Of a stretch of DNA of 64,000 nt, positions 55,034 to 63,477 are shown one piece after another. The notes below the pieces were generated by a model. That model was not told the DNA's origin, did no database searches, and saw only the letters and a list, made by a program, of their open reading frames with translations. The translations under genes and the position numbers were made by a program. This stretch comes from Paracoccus alkenifer. Its GTDB lineage: Bacteria > Pseudomonadota > Alphaproteobacteria > Rhodobacterales > Rhodobacteraceae. The stretch is taken from NCBI RefSeq assembly GCF_900108405.1, contig NZ_FNXG01000004.1, positions 304,943 through 368,942 on the forward strand, in the 5' to 3' direction. Positions within the stretch are counted from its first letter, which is position 1; every line of letters starts with the position of its first letter.

Positions 55034-55915
55034 GTGAATGTCGTGGACCCAGTCATCTTCGGCTATATGCGCTTTTCCTATCTGGGCCGCAGCGATGTCA
55101 TCCTGGCGCGCACCGCCGAGGACCAGGCCGAACGCCGGCGCATCCTCTATGCCCCCGAACGGATGGAGCAGCGGTTCCATCTCTTTGAACGGCTTTGCGC
55201 GCCGTCGCTGCGCTGGCAAACCGACAGGGATTTCCGGCTGGCGATCCTGACCTCGCCCGAACTGCCCCTGCCCTACCGCGAACGGCTGCACGCGATCACC
55301 GCCGATATTCCGCAGGTGGAAATCATCTGCGACGATGCGCCCCACATCACCCAGGCCATCGACCCGTGGATTGCGCGCCAACCCATCGTCCACCAGACCC
55401 GGACGCTGCATTTCCGGCTGGACGACGACGATGCGCTGGCAAGCGATTTCGTGGCGACCCTGCGCGACAACATGGGGCGCGTGCCGGACCGGGGGATCAT
55501 CTCGCGCCCGGCGGGGTTGTTTCTGGCCGACACCCCGGACGGCCCCGAGCTGCTGGCCAAGTTCGAGCCGTTCATCGCGATCGGCTTTGCGCTGGTCAAT
55601 CCGCCGGGCCGCATCCACAACCCCTACGGGCTGCGCCACGCCATCCACCATCGCTGGGCGCCCGCGCTGATCCTGCCGCAGGAATTCGCCTATATCCACG
55701 CGGCCCATCTGCACGCGGACACGCTGGCGATGCAGCGGACCAAGCTGGGCAGCGCACGGGCGGAACATGCGCGCTATCACGCCGGCCGGCCCCGCCGGTT
55801 CCGGCAGGCGGTCAAGCGGCAATTCGGCGGCCACAATCCCGAGCATTTCCTCAGGATCATCGCGACCTCGCCCGCGCGGCGCGGGCAGGCTGAAACGCAA
55901 GACGCCCCGACCTGA
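55034..55915 (+). CDS. Putative rhamnosyl/glycosyltransferase (DUF3118-like)
   Basis: This 293-residue protein opens with VIFGYMRFSYLG and contains the acidic motif RLDDDDAL (about 125-132), typical of nucleotide-sugar-dependent glycosyltransferases. The layout resembles the putative rhamnosyl transferase family PF11316 seen in Rhodobacteraceae. It has no membrane segments or signal peptide, so it probably acts in the cytosol on polysaccharide or glycan precursors. The GTG at 55034 or the in-frame GTG at 55043 could be the start. It sits on the opposite strand between rplA and rplJ, splitting the usual ribosomal protein operon. Confidence 0.7.
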   Translation: MNVVDPVIFGYMRFSYLGRSDVILARTAEDQAERRRILYAPERMEQRFHLFERLCAPSLRWQTDRDFRLAILTSPELPLPYRERLHAITADIPQVEIICDDAPHITQAIDPWIARQPIVHQTRTLHFRLDDDDALASDFVATLRDNMGRVPDRGIISRPAGLFLADTPDGPELLAKFEPFIAIGFALVNPPGRIHNPYGLRHAIHHRWAPALILPQEFAYIHAAHLHADTLAMQRTKLGSARAEHARYHAGRPRRFRQAVKRQFGGHNPEHFLRIIATSPARRGQAETQDAPT

Positions 55916-55934
55916 GGCCGGGGCGCTGCGTTTC
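55892..55934. terminator. Bidirectional terminator shared by glycosyltransferase and rplA genes
   Basis: GAAACGCA (55892-55899) pairs with TGCGTTTC (55927-55934), and inside it CGCCCCG (55903-55909) pairs with CGGGGCG (55919-55925). The stem overlaps the glycosyltransferase stop codon and lies just downstream of rplA on the other strand. Confidence 0.8.
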
Positions 55935-55952
55935 ACGTCAGGGCGCGAAGGC

Positions 55953-56651
55953 TCAGCCCTGCGCGGCCGACGCCAGATCCAGCGACACGCCCGGACCCAT
56001 GGTCGAGCTGATCGAGACCTTTTTCAGATAGGTGCCCTTGGCGCCCGAGGGCTTTGCCCGGCTCACCGCATCCACGAAAGCGCGGATGTTTTCGGCCAGT
56101 TTTTCCGGCTCGAACGAGACCTTACCGACGCCGGCATGGACCACGCCCGCCTTTTCGGCCTTGAACTGGACTTCACCGCCCTTGGCCGCCTCGACCGCGG
56201 ATTTCACATCCATGGTCACCGTGCCGACCTTGGGGTTCGGCATCAGGTTGCGCGGGCCAAGGATTTTCCCCAGACGGCCGACCAGCGGCATCATGTCGGG
56301 GGTGGCGATGCAGCGGTCAAAGTCGATCTTGCCGCCCTGAATCGCTTCCATCAGGTCTTCGGCGCCGACGATTTCCGCGCCGGCGGCCTTGGCCTCGTCG
56401 GCCTTGGGGCCGCGGGCGAACACGGCGACGCGCACGTCCTTGCCGGTGCCGTTGGGCAGGGTCACGACGCCGCGGACCATCTGGTCGGCGTGGCGCGGGT
56501 CGACGCCCAGGTTCATGGCGATTTCCAGCGTCTCGTCGAACTTGGCCGAGGCATTGGCCTTGACCAGCGCGATGGCGTCTTCGACCGGCAGATAGGTCTT
56601 GCCCTCGAATGCGGCGCGGGCGGCGGCTTTTTTCTTAGCGATCTTTGCCAT
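55953..56651 (-). CDS. rplA: 50S ribosomal protein L1
   Basis: This 232-residue protein binds 23S rRNA at the L1 stalk and in many bacteria its own operon leader. The conserved stretch includes [40 protein letters not shown] and the C-terminal [11 protein letters not shown]. Length is standard. It starts 5 nt after rplK. Confidence 0.98.
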   Translation of the reverse strand: MAKIAKKKAAARAAFEGKTYLPVEDAIALVKANASAKFDETLEIAMNLGVDPRHADQMVRGVVTLPNGTGKDVRVAVFARGPKADEAKAAGAEIVGAEDLMEAIQGGKIDFDRCIATPDMMPLVGRLGKILGPRNLMPNPKVGTVTMDVKSAVEAAKGGEVQFKAEKAGVVHAGVGKVSFEPEKLAENIRAFVDAVSRAKPSGAKGTYLKKVSISSTMGPGVSLDLASAAQG

Positions 56652-56656
56652 CTGGA

Positions 56657-57109
56657 TCAGCCCTTCACTTCGATGCCGACGGAACGGGCCGAGCCGAGGA
56701 TGATCTGCATGGCCGCGTCGATGTCGGTCGCCGACAGATCCTTCATCTTGAGCTCGGCGATCTCGCGCACCTGCTTGGCGGTCACGGTGCCGGCGCTCTG
56801 GCGGCCGGGCTTTTCCGAACCCTTGGCGCGGTTGCGCTTGCCCTCGGACTTCAGCCCGGCGGCTTTTTTCAGCAGAAAGGTCGCGGGCGGAGTCTTGGTT
56901 TCAAAGGTAAAGGACTTGTCCGCGTAATAGGTGATCACCACCGGAATCGGGGCGCCCTGTTCCATTTCCTGCGTGCGGGCGTTGAACGCCTTGCAGAATT
57001 CCATGATGTTGATGCCGCGCTGACCCAGGGCCGGGCCGACGGGCGGGGACGGGGTGGCTTGCCCCGCCTTGATTTGCAGCTTGAGGCTGCCGACGATTTT
57101 CTTGGCCAT
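56657..57109 (-). CDS. rplK: 50S ribosomal protein L11
   Basis: This 150-residue protein has the N-terminal proline-rich motif [20 protein letters not shown] (thiostrepton and RelA region) and the rRNA-binding C-terminal domain. It is about 8 residues longer than E. coli L11 because of a basic insertion ([14 protein letters not shown]) between the domains. It is followed by rplA in one transcript. Confidence 0.98.
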   Translation of the reverse strand: MAKKIVGSLKLQIKAGQATPSPPVGPALGQRGINIMEFCKAFNARTQEMEQGAPIPVVITYYADKSFTFETKTPPATFLLKKAAGLKSEGKRNRAKGSEKPGRQSAGTVTAKQVREIAELKMKDLSATDIDAAMQIILGSARSVGIEVKG

Positions 57110-57131
57110 CTGGCCTTCTCCTTGTCATCAC

Positions 57132-57183
57132 GCCCCGGGATCGGGGCCGATTTAGCGGTCCGGCGCGACCCCGATGGGGCCGC
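57132..57183 (-). promoter_or_regulatory. Two hairpins in the nusG-rplK gap
   Basis: GCCCC/GGGGC (57132-57136 with 57143-57147) and GCGACCCC/GGGGCCGC (57165-57172 with 57176-57183, one mismatch) lie in the 91-bp leader of rplK. L1 binds the rplK leader in E. coli; a similar site is possible here, or a partial terminator after nusG. Confidence 0.4.
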
Positions 57184-57200
57184 AACCTCCCGCAGACACA

Positions 57201-57740
57201 TCACGAGGTCTTGGCGACCTGCGTGAATTCCAGTTCGACCGGGGTCGGCCGGCCAAAGATCGAGACGGTCACCTTTACCCGGCTGGAAATCTCGTCGACT
57301 TCCTCGACCATGCCCGAGAAACCTTCGAACGGGCCGTCGGTCACATTGACCTTTTCGCCGACCTCAAAGCGGATGAGGTTGCGCGGCGCGACCTCGGCCC
57401 CGCCCTGCCCCGAGCGGGACAGCATCTCGTTCACCTCGTCGTCGCGCATCGGCATCGGCTTGCCCTGCGAACCCAGAAACCCGGTGACGCGGTTGATCGA
57501 ATTGACCAGGTGATAGGTCTTGTCCGACAGGTCCATGTGGACCAGCACATAGCCGGGCATGAAGCGGCGTTCGGACGTGACCTTCTTGCCGCGCCGGATC
57601 TCGATCACTTCCTCGGTCGGCACGACGACATCGTCGATTTCGTCCTCAAGGCCCTTTTCGGCCACGGCCTGCCGGATCGCCTCTGCCACCTTCTTTTCAA
57701 AGTTGGACAGGACGCTGACCGAATACCACCGTTTTGCCAT
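57201..57740 (-). CDS. nusG: Transcription termination/antitermination protein NusG
   Basis: This 179-residue factor has an NGN domain (RWYSVSVLSNFEKKVAEAIR, then FMPGYVLVHMDL) that binds the polymerase clamp, and a KOW domain (VNVTDGPFEGFSGMVEEVD) for Rho or S10. The ATG at 57740 (MAKRWYS) is chosen because the upstream extension is basic and unlike NusG. It lies 177 bp after secE; that gap shows no gene. Confidence 0.98.
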   Translation of the reverse strand: MAKRWYSVSVLSNFEKKVAEAIRQAVAEKGLEDEIDDVVVPTEEVIEIRRGKKVTSERRFMPGYVLVHMDLSDKTYHLVNSINRVTGFLGSQGKPMPMRDDEVNEMLSRSGQGGAEVAPRNLIRFEVGEKVNVTDGPFEGFSGMVEEVDEISSRVKVTVSIFGRPTPVELEFTQVAKTS

Positions 57741-57917
57741 CGCCTTGATCGTCCCCTGCTGTAATGCTGCGGCGCGTGACCGGCCGCGTCGGCCCGAAAA
57801 CTGAAACGGCGCGCAGACCGAATCGGTGCACGCCGCTAACCGGGCAGGTCGGGGCGACATATCCGCCCCCGGAAAGGAATGCAAGCATCGGCGGCCGGTT
57901 GCCGGGCCGCGGACCCC

Positions 57918-58109
57918 TTAGCCGACGGTGCGCAGGACCGTCGAGACGCCGCTGCGGATCAGCAGGTCGACCACGAAAAAGAACAGGCTGAACAGCCCCG
58001 CCATGACGAACACCATAAGCGTGGTGGTCATGACCTCGCGCCGCGCGGGCCAGATGATCTTGGCGGCTTCGGCGCGGACCTGGCTGATGAACTGGGCGGG
58101 GTTGGTCAT
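57918..58109 (-). CDS. secE: Preprotein translocase subunit SecE
   Basis: This 63-residue inner-membrane protein has the amphipathic helix (FISQVRAEAAKIIWPARREVMTTT split by the conserved WP pair) and one membrane span (VFVMAGLFSLFFFVVDLLI). It is the single-helix form of the Sec translocon clamp. The ATG at 58109 has AAGGG six bases upstream; an ATG two codons earlier has no ribosome-binding site. Confidence 0.95.
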   Translation of the reverse strand: MTNPAQFISQVRAEAAKIIWPARREVMTTTLMVFVMAGLFSLFFFVVDLLIRSGVSTVLRTVG

Positions 58110-58197
58110 GGGCATCCCTTGCGTTGCAGCCGCTGAAATAATCCCCACGCCCCGCAAAAGCAAGTGCGGGCGGAACCCGCGCACAGCCAGGGGCGTG

Positions 58198-58626
58198 TCA
58201 GGGGGAAAACTCGGGCGTTTCACCGGCCGCCGCCTGCGCCAGCGAGGTGCCTTCGAGCCGCGCGGCGGTGGCGTCGCGCACGGCGATCAGCACCGGGCGG
58301 ATCTCGCATTCCTCGACCGAGCGGCAGTCGGGACAGGGGCGATATTCGGTGCGGCTGGCGCAAGGGGCCAGCGCCAGCGGGCCGTCGATCGCACGCAGCA
58401 CCTCGGCAAAGCTGATCTGCGCGGCGTCGCGCGACAGCACATAGCCGCCGGTGGGGCCACGCTTGCCGATCACCAACCCGCGCGAGCGCAGCTGCGACAG
58501 GATCTGTTCCAGAAACTTGTGCGGGATGTTTTCCGCCGCCGCGATTTCGGCCGCAGTGGCACTGGCGCCCTTGCGGGTCAGAAACAGCATCGCGTGCAGC
58601 GCGTGGCGGGATTTCTGCGACAGCAT
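58198..58626 (-). CDS. Rrf2-family transcriptional regulator
   Basis: This 142-residue protein has an N-terminal winged helix (MLSQKSRHALHAMLFL, then IPHKFLEQILSQLRSRGLV with the GPTGGY wing) and four cysteines near the C-terminus: C89, C98, C101, C107. Members such as IscR, NsrR and RirA bind an Fe-S cluster through three of these and sense iron, NO or redox state. Spacing C-x8-C-x2-C-x5-C resembles many Rrf2 proteins of unknown ligand in alphaproteobacteria. It lies between secE and the sulfotransferase-like gene; its targets are unknown. Confidence 0.9.
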   Translation of the reverse strand: MLSQKSRHALHAMLFLTRKGASATAAEIAAAENIPHKFLEQILSQLRSRGLVIGKRGPTGGYVLSRDAAQISFAEVLRAIDGPLALAPCASRTEYRPCPDCRSVEECEIRPVLIAVRDATAARLEGTSLAQAAAGETPEFSP

Positions 58627-58675
58627 GATTCGGCATAGGCCGGACCCGCGGCCGGTGCAAGCGCGGGTTGCGCGA

Positions 58676-59554
58676 CTAGGGCGCCAGCAGCGCCACCCCG
58701 GGCAGGGCAGCCAGCCGCGCCAGATCCTGCCGATAGGCCGCAGCGCTGCGCGCCACGGTGTCTGCATCAAACAGCGCCAGCGCCGGATGCCCGGGTTCCC
58801 GGGGAAACAGCGCCTTGGCCTCTTGCGCAAGCTGCGCGGCGGCGGGGCCGGGCTGCGCGATCCCCTGCGCCAGCAGATGCCGCCATGCCGGCTGCGACAG
58901 CCCGACCACGGACGCGCCGGGGTCGCCCGCCCGCGCGACCAGCGCCTGCGGCAGGAACTGCGCCAGGATCCGGGGGCGCAGCGCGGCATAATCCTCATAG
59001 CGCCACACCACCAGCCGGGCCACGCCGCGCACCCCCAGCAGCCGCCGGGCCAACCCCTCCCACGACAGCGCGAGCGGATCGAACCCGGCCAGATAGGCGC
59101 GGAAATCCAGCTCGACCCCCGCCTGCAACTGCATCGAGAACGCCGAGGTCAGAAACGCCGAGGGCTCGCGCACCGCAAGACAGATCGTCGCCGGCCGGTG
59201 CCGCAGCATCCCCAGCAGCCGCCGCAACCGCGGGACCGCGTCCGGATAGACCAGATTGCCCGGCCCCATCAGCCCCTCGCGCCGCAGGCTGCCCAGGATG
59301 TTTTCTTCGGAAATCACCACCTCGGGCCAGGTCTCGGCGATGCGGTCCAGCCGCCAGCGCAGCCGGCCCCGCTGCCGCCCCGGCACGATGCCCGCGCCCA
59401 GCAGCGGCCCCAGCCGCGCCATCCCGTCCCGCCACTGCGGCGGGCCGCTGTAATGGATCCCGGCCGCCAGCATCGCGGGCGCCAGCGCCTGCAAGCTTTG
59501 CTGCAAATGGGTCGAGGCGGTCTTGTGCGCACCCAGATGGATCGTCAGCGTCAT
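58676..59554 (-). CDS. Sulfotransferase-fold protein (putative)
   Basis: This 292-residue protein starts TIHLGAHKTASTHLQQSL (residues 4-21), the 5'-phosphosulfate-binding loop pattern of PAPS-dependent sulfotransferases. A later stretch (VREPSAFLTSAFSMQL) resembles the 3'-phosphate-binding region, where Arg and Ser contact PAPS. No membrane segment is seen. Similar uncharacterised proteins are frequent in Rhodobacteraceae. The acceptor is unknown. It begins 28 nt after the tRNA-Trp 3' end on the same strand and may be transcribed with it. Confidence 0.6.
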   Translation of the reverse strand: MTLTIHLGAHKTASTHLQQSLQALAPAMLAAGIHYSGPPQWRDGMARLGPLLGAGIVPGRQRGRLRWRLDRIAETWPEVVISEENILGSLRREGLMGPGNLVYPDAVPRLRRLLGMLRHRPATICLAVREPSAFLTSAFSMQLQAGVELDFRAYLAGFDPLALSWEGLARRLLGVRGVARLVVWRYEDYAALRPRILAQFLPQALVARAGDPGASVVGLSQPAWRHLLAQGIAQPGPAAAQLAQEAKALFPREPGHPALALFDADTVARSAAAYRQDLARLAALPGVALLAP

Positions 59555-59582
59555 GCCGCGCGGTCCCGCAATCCGGTTGGGC

Positions 59583-59658
59583 TGGCAGGGGCAGAGGGAC
59601 TCGAACCCCCGACCCTCGGTTTTGGAGACCGATGCTCTACCAACTGAGCTATACCCCT
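59583..59658 (-). tRNA. tRNA-Trp (CCA anticodon), with encoded CCA end
   Basis: On the minus strand the sequence begins AGGGGTATAGCTCAGTTGG and ends GTTCGAGTCCCTCTGCCCCT then G and CCA. Acceptor stem AGGGGTA pairs with TGCCCCT, the D-loop and T-loop consensus are present, and the anticodon loop CTCCAAA carries CCA. Length is 76 bases with the encoded CCA. In many alphaproteobacteria this tRNA gene lies between tuf and secE, as here, but with extra genes inserted on both sides. Confidence 0.97.
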
Positions 59659-59723
59659 AGGCCGCCGTCCGATTAGGACAGGACGCAGGCGCACGCAAGC
59701 CGGAAATGCGCGGGCCCGCTGCG

Positions 59724-59778
59724 CTTGCTTCATCTTGCTTCAAATATCCTCGGGGGCCTGGGGGCAGACAGCCCCCAG
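59724..59778 (-). repeat. Extragenic element with tandem CTTGCTTC and a downstream hairpin
   Basis: The 133-bp gap 59659-59791 contains CTTGCTTC twice (59724-59731 and 59734-59741), then AAATATCCTCGGGGGCC, then a perfect hairpin CTGGGGGC (59758-59765) / GCCCCCAG (59771-59778) 14 nt past the exporter stop. On the minus strand it reads GAGGATATTTGAAGCAAGATGAAG-like, which resembles a sequence I recall after genes in Rhodobacterales. It may act in termination. Confidence 0.5.
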
Positions 59779-59791
59779 CCGCAGCCGCGCC

Positions 59792-61645
59792 TCAACCCGC
59801 GCCGGCATCGGTCAGAAACCCGCCCGACTGCCGGCTCCACAGCCGCGCATAAAGCCCGCCGGCCGCCAGCAGCTCGGCATGGGTGCCCTGCTCGATGATC
59901 CGGCCGTCGTCCATCACCACCAGCCGGTCCATCGCGGCGATGGTGGACAGGCGGTGGGCGATGGCGATCACGGTCTTGCCGGCCATCAGCCGTTCAAGCT
60001 GCGACTGGATCGCGGCCTCGACCTCGCTGTCCAGCGCGCTGGTGGCCTCGTCCAGCACCAGGATCGGCGCGTCCTTCAGCGCCACCCTTGCGATGGCGAT
60101 GCGCTGGCGCTGGCCGCCCGACAGCTTGACGCCGCGCTCGCCCACATGCGCCTCCAACCCCTTGCGCCCCTGCGCATCGGCCAGGCGCGGGATGAACCCG
60201 GTGGCCTCGGCCGCCGTGGCCGCGGCCTCGATCTCGGCCCCCGAGGCATCGGGGCGGCCATAGGCGATGTTGTCGCGCACCGAGCGGTGCAGCAGCCCCG
60301 AATCCTGCGTCACCACCCCGATGGCGGCGCGCAGCGAATCCTGCGTGACCTGCGCGATGTCCTGTCCGTCGATCTCGATCCGCCCCGTTTCCACATCGTG
60401 GAACCGCAGCAGCAGGTTGATCAGCGTGGATTTCCCCGCCCCCGAGCGCCCGACCAGCCCGATCCGCTCGCCCGGCGCGATGTCCAGCGTCAGCCCGTCC
60501 AGCACCGCCATCGGCCGCTCGCCCGGGGCGGCGTCATAGCGAAAGGTCACGTCGCGGAACCGCACCGCCCCGGCGGTCACGCGCAAGGGCTGCGCGCCCG
60601 GCGCATCGACCACCATCCGCGGCAGCGCCAGCCCGGCAATGCCGTCACGCACGGTGCCGATATTTTCAAACAGCGCCGCGAATTCCCACATGATCCAGTG
60701 GCTCATGTTGTTCAGCCGCATCGCCAGCGGCACCGCCACCGCCAGCGCCCCCACCTCGACCTCGCCGCGGGTCCACAGCCACAGCCCCAGCGCCGCCGTC
60801 ACCGCGACCAGCACATGGTTGAGCAGGTTCAGCACCATGTCCTGCGCCGCCGACAGCCGCATCTGCCAGTGGACCGTGCCAAGAAACTCGTCCATCGATT
60901 CGCGGGCATGGGCTTCTTCGCGGGCGGAATGGCTGAACAGCTTGACCGTGGCGATGTTGGTATAGGCATCGACGATGCGTCCGGTCATGCCGGCACGCGC
61001 CCCGGCCTGCGCCTCGGCCGCGCGGCCCAGCCGCGGGATCAGCACCCACAGCAGCGCCCCGTAGCCCAGCCCCCAGGCCGCGAACGGCAGCGCCAGCCGC
61101 CAGTCCTGCGAGGCCGCCAGCCACAGCGCCCCGGCAAAATAGACCAGCACATAGACCGCCACGTCCATCAGCTTCATCGCGACCTCGCGCACCGCCAGCG
61201 CGGTCTGCATCAGCCGCGTGGCGATCCGCCCGGCGAATTCATCCTGGAAATACCCCATCGACTGGCGCAGCAGATAGCGATGCGCCTGCCAGCGGATGCG
61301 CTGCGGGAAATTGCCCAGCAGCGTCTGGTGCATGACCAGCGCGCCCAGGATGTTCAGCGCTGGCAGCACCAGCAGCAGCAGCGCCGCCATGCGCCACAGC
61401 CGCGGCCCCTCGAGCGCCCAGAACTCGGCCCGAGGCGTGTCGGCCAGCCGGTTCACCAGCTCGCCCAGATAGCCGAACAGCACCACCTCAAGCGCCGCGA
61501 TCAGCCCCGAGGCCGCCGCCAGCAGCACCAGCCACGGCAGCGCGCCCCGCGAATAATGCAGCACGAACCCGGCCAGCGTGCGCGGCGGCATCTGCGGCGG
61601 ATCCTGCGGATAGGGGTCGAGCCGGCGCTCGAACCAGCTGAACAT
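59792..61645 (-). CDS. ABC transporter, fused permease and ATP-binding domains (exporter type)
   Basis: This 617-residue half-transporter has six membrane helices (about 30-340) and a nucleotide-binding domain: Walker A GLVGRSGAGKST, signature LSGGQRQR, Walker B PILVLDEATSALDSE and the His switch AIAHRLST. It is expected to dimerise in the inner membrane and export lipid, peptide or drug substrates, like MsbA-group proteins. The short N-terminus (FERRLDPYPQDPPQMPPRTL) is typical of a subgroup common in alphaproteobacteria. It lies 41 bp after the acetyltransferase gene in the same direction. The substrate is unknown. Confidence 0.92.
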   Translation of the reverse strand: MFSWFERRLDPYPQDPPQMPPRTLAGFVLHYSRGALPWLVLLAAASGLIAALEVVLFGYLGELVNRLADTPRAEFWALEGPRLWRMAALLLLVLPALNILGALVMHQTLLGNFPQRIRWQAHRYLLRQSMGYFQDEFAGRIATRLMQTALAVREVAMKLMDVAVYVLVYFAGALWLAASQDWRLALPFAAWGLGYGALLWVLIPRLGRAAEAQAGARAGMTGRIVDAYTNIATVKLFSHSAREEAHARESMDEFLGTVHWQMRLSAAQDMVLNLLNHVLVAVTAALGLWLWTRGEVEVGALAVAVPLAMRLNNMSHWIMWEFAALFENIGTVRDGIAGLALPRMVVDAPGAQPLRVTAGAVRFRDVTFRYDAAPGERPMAVLDGLTLDIAPGERIGLVGRSGAGKSTLINLLLRFHDVETGRIEIDGQDIAQVTQDSLRAAIGVVTQDSGLLHRSVRDNIAYGRPDASGAEIEAAATAAEATGFIPRLADAQGRKGLEAHVGERGVKLSGGQRQRIAIARVALKDAPILVLDEATSALDSEVEAAIQSQLERLMAGKTVIAIAHRLSTIAAMDRLVVMDDGRIIEQGTHAELLAAGGLYARLWSRQSGGFLTDAGAG

Positions 61646-61686
61646 GGTTGTCCTTTCCGTTGCCCGGTTGCAGCGAAAGCGCCGCG

Positions 61687-62340
61687 TCAGGGGGCGAGTT
61701 CCGCCAACGCCGCCACGTCACCCCGCGCCAGCGCCGCCGTCGCCCGCGCGATGCGCGCGGCGGGCCAGTCCCACCACGCCAGCGCCAGCAACTGCTTCAC
61801 CGTTCCGGCATCGAAGCGGTGGCGGATGATGCGGGCCGGGTTGCCGGCGACGACGACATAATCCGGCACCATCCCGCCGACAACCGCGCCCGCGCCGATG
61901 ATCACCCCGCTGCCGATCCGCGCGCCCGGCAGGACGGTGGCGCCGTCCCCGATCCACACGTCATGGCCGATCACCGTGTCCGGCAGCCCGGTGATCTGGT
62001 CGATGTAATCCCCCACCCGCTGATGGTCGAAGATCGCAAACGGATAGGTGCTGATCCCCGCCATCGGGTGGTTGGCCGAGGCGGTGATGATCCGCACCCC
62101 TTCCGCGATCTGGCAGAACCGCCCGATCTCCAGCCGCTCGGGCGCGCCGGGGTAAAGATAGGGCGCCAGCCGCGCCGCCCAGTCCGCGGGCGGATCGAAG
62201 GCCGAGGCATAGGTGAAATCCCCCACCCGGATATTCGGATGGTCGATGGCGCGCGCCAGATGCACCAGCCCCCGGTTCACCCGCCCGTCGGGAAACCGCA
62301 TCGGATGCAGCACCGCGGGGTCGAGGAAACCGGGCGGCAT
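61687..62340 (-). CDS. CatB-related O-acetyltransferase (left-handed beta-helix)
   Basis: This 217-residue protein shows hexapeptide repeats (IGHDVWIGDGATVLPGARIG, SGVIIGAGAVVGG), the catalytic-His region ASANHPM and the VVAGNPARIIRHRF end of the xenobiotic acyltransferase (VatD/CatB) group. These are trimeric acetyl-CoA-dependent enzymes that acetylate hydroxyls on antibiotics or sugars. A chromosomal copy like this may modify a cell-surface sugar and need not confer resistance. It starts 2 nt after the HIT protein gene stop. Confidence 0.85.
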   Translation of the reverse strand: MPPGFLDPAVLHPMRFPDGRVNRGLVHLARAIDHPNIRVGDFTYASAFDPPADWAARLAPYLYPGAPERLEIGRFCQIAEGVRIITASANHPMAGISTYPFAIFDHQRVGDYIDQITGLPDTVIGHDVWIGDGATVLPGARIGSGVIIGAGAVVGGMVPDYVVVAGNPARIIRHRFDAGTVKQLLALAWWDWPAARIARATAALARGDVAALAELAP

Positions 62341-62342
62341 CG

Positions 62343-62768
62343 CTAGTCCCGCGACAGCGCGCGCGCGATCCCCGCCATCTCGTCCGCGGGCAGCGGCGGC
62401 GGAGTGGTGTAGCCATCAACCCCCTCGGCCAGATAGACCTGCGAGGTCACGTCGTGGACATGGTGCATCGGCACCACATGGGCATGGGCGTGCGGCACAT
62501 GGATGCCGGTAAAGAACATCGCCACCCGCTCGACCCCGTAAAGCCGCTTCATCCGCCGCGACAGCGTCTGACTGACCTCCATCACCCGCGCGGCCAAAGG
62601 CGGGGGGATGTCCTCGAACCAGACGTGATGCGCCTTGGGGATGACCAGCGCATGACCGGCGCGGATCGGATGCAGGTCAAGAAAGGCCATCACCTGATCG
62701 TCGTCATGGACAATATGGGCGGGCAATTCACCTCGCGCAATGCGGCAGAACAGGCAGTCGTGGGTCAT
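62343..62768 (-). CDS. HIT family nucleotide-binding protein
   Basis: This 141-residue protein has the histidine triad HVPHAHAHVVP (about 96-106) and the two N-terminal cysteines CLFC (C5, C8) of a zinc-site-like pair. Members hydrolyse nucleoside phosphoramidates or dinucleotides. The ATG at 62768 is preceded by GGAGG; a longer frame lacks a ribosome-binding site. It heads a run of three genes, HIT, acetyltransferase, exporter. Confidence 0.93.
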   Translation of the reverse strand: MTHDCLFCRIARGELPAHIVHDDDQVMAFLDLHPIRAGHALVIPKAHHVWFEDIPPPLAARVMEVSQTLSRRMKRLYGVERVAMFFTGIHVPHAHAHVVPMHHVHDVTSQVYLAEGVDGYTTPPPLPADEMAGIARALSRD

Positions 62769-62894
62769 TGTGGCCTCCGTTCCCGCGCGAGATTGCGGCA
62801 AGTGCGGGGCGGGGGCAATGGGGTGGCGGCGCAGAGGACAGTCCGAACAGCAACCATTCAAGCCGAAGCGGCCAGGTTCAGGCCAGGCGAATCA

Positions 62895-63362
62895 TCAAGG
62901 CGCTGCCTGTTGGGCCGGATCCAATGGCGCTGCGCCAGCTTCTCCCAGAAGCCCGCAGAACAGCTGATTGCACCAGTCTCGGCGAGCGTTGAGGAACTCG
63001 ATATATAGCTCGCTACGCCATTCGACCAAATCTTCGCATATCTTCTCTAGGGAAAGGACATCGTAGAAACCCATCTCTTCCATGACTGATTCCCGTCCCG
63101 CCGGAGTAACGGCCCCCCAGACCAGTATGGCTCCGTCAGTTTCCACTACCTTCCGGCCGACATGGACGGTTTGGCCAAGCGCTTTATTCGCGGCATCTAG
63201 AAATGCATGGAATGCCGGCTTCTGGTGATGTGCAAGCTGGTCGGATCTTTCCAGAACGAAATATCGGAAATTCTGATACTCGATCTCACATTTCATCTCG
63301 CTGACATAAACCTTGCCGCTGGCACGTTCCCGGAATGTGAAATCCAGAGTATGTCCGCGCAA
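62895..63362 (-). CDS. Orphan protein of unknown function, possibly 5'-truncated
   Basis: I do not recognise this 155-residue product. It is hydrophilic, with mixed acidic and basic residues and no membrane segment or known motif. The only usable start is a TTG at 63362 with no clear ribosome-binding site. The same frame stays open and protein-like upstream to about 63427 (for example ARYDTIGRPTIRYAG), but contains no ATG or GTG before a stop next to the tuf terminator. This suggests that the true 5' end was lost. Its composition is clearly lower in GC than its neighbours, consistent with acquisition by transfer. The 126-bp gap to the HIT gene shows no feature. Confidence 0.5.
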   Translation of the reverse strand: MRGHTLDFTFRERASGKVYVSEMKCEIEYQNFRYFVLERSDQLAHHQKPAFHAFLDAANKALGQTVHVGRKVVETDGAILVWGAVTPAGRESVMEEMGFYDVLSLEKICEDLVEWRSELYIEFLNARRDWCNQLFCGLLGEAGAAPLDPAQQAAP

Positions 63363-63432
63363 CGCCCCGGCATAACGGATCGTTGGCCGACCGATGGTGT
63401 CGTAACGCGCCCGTGGCTTAGTCCCCGGCCAT

Positions 63433-63464
63433 CAAAAAACCCGCCCCGTTTCGGGGGCGGGTTT
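63433..63464 (-). terminator. Intrinsic terminator of tuf
   Basis: AAACCCGCCCC (63437-63447) pairs with GGGGCGGGTTT (63454-63464), loop GTTTCG. Read on the minus strand it ends in six Ts. It lies 43 nt past the tuf stop. Confidence 0.9.
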
Positions 63465-63477
63465 GTTGTTTCGGCAT

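Noticed and set aside
61687..62340. Chloramphenicol or streptogramin resistance gene
   Set aside because: The hexapeptide fold and AxANHP motif match the CatB/Vat group, but many chromosomal members act on sugars and nothing else suggests a resistance island.
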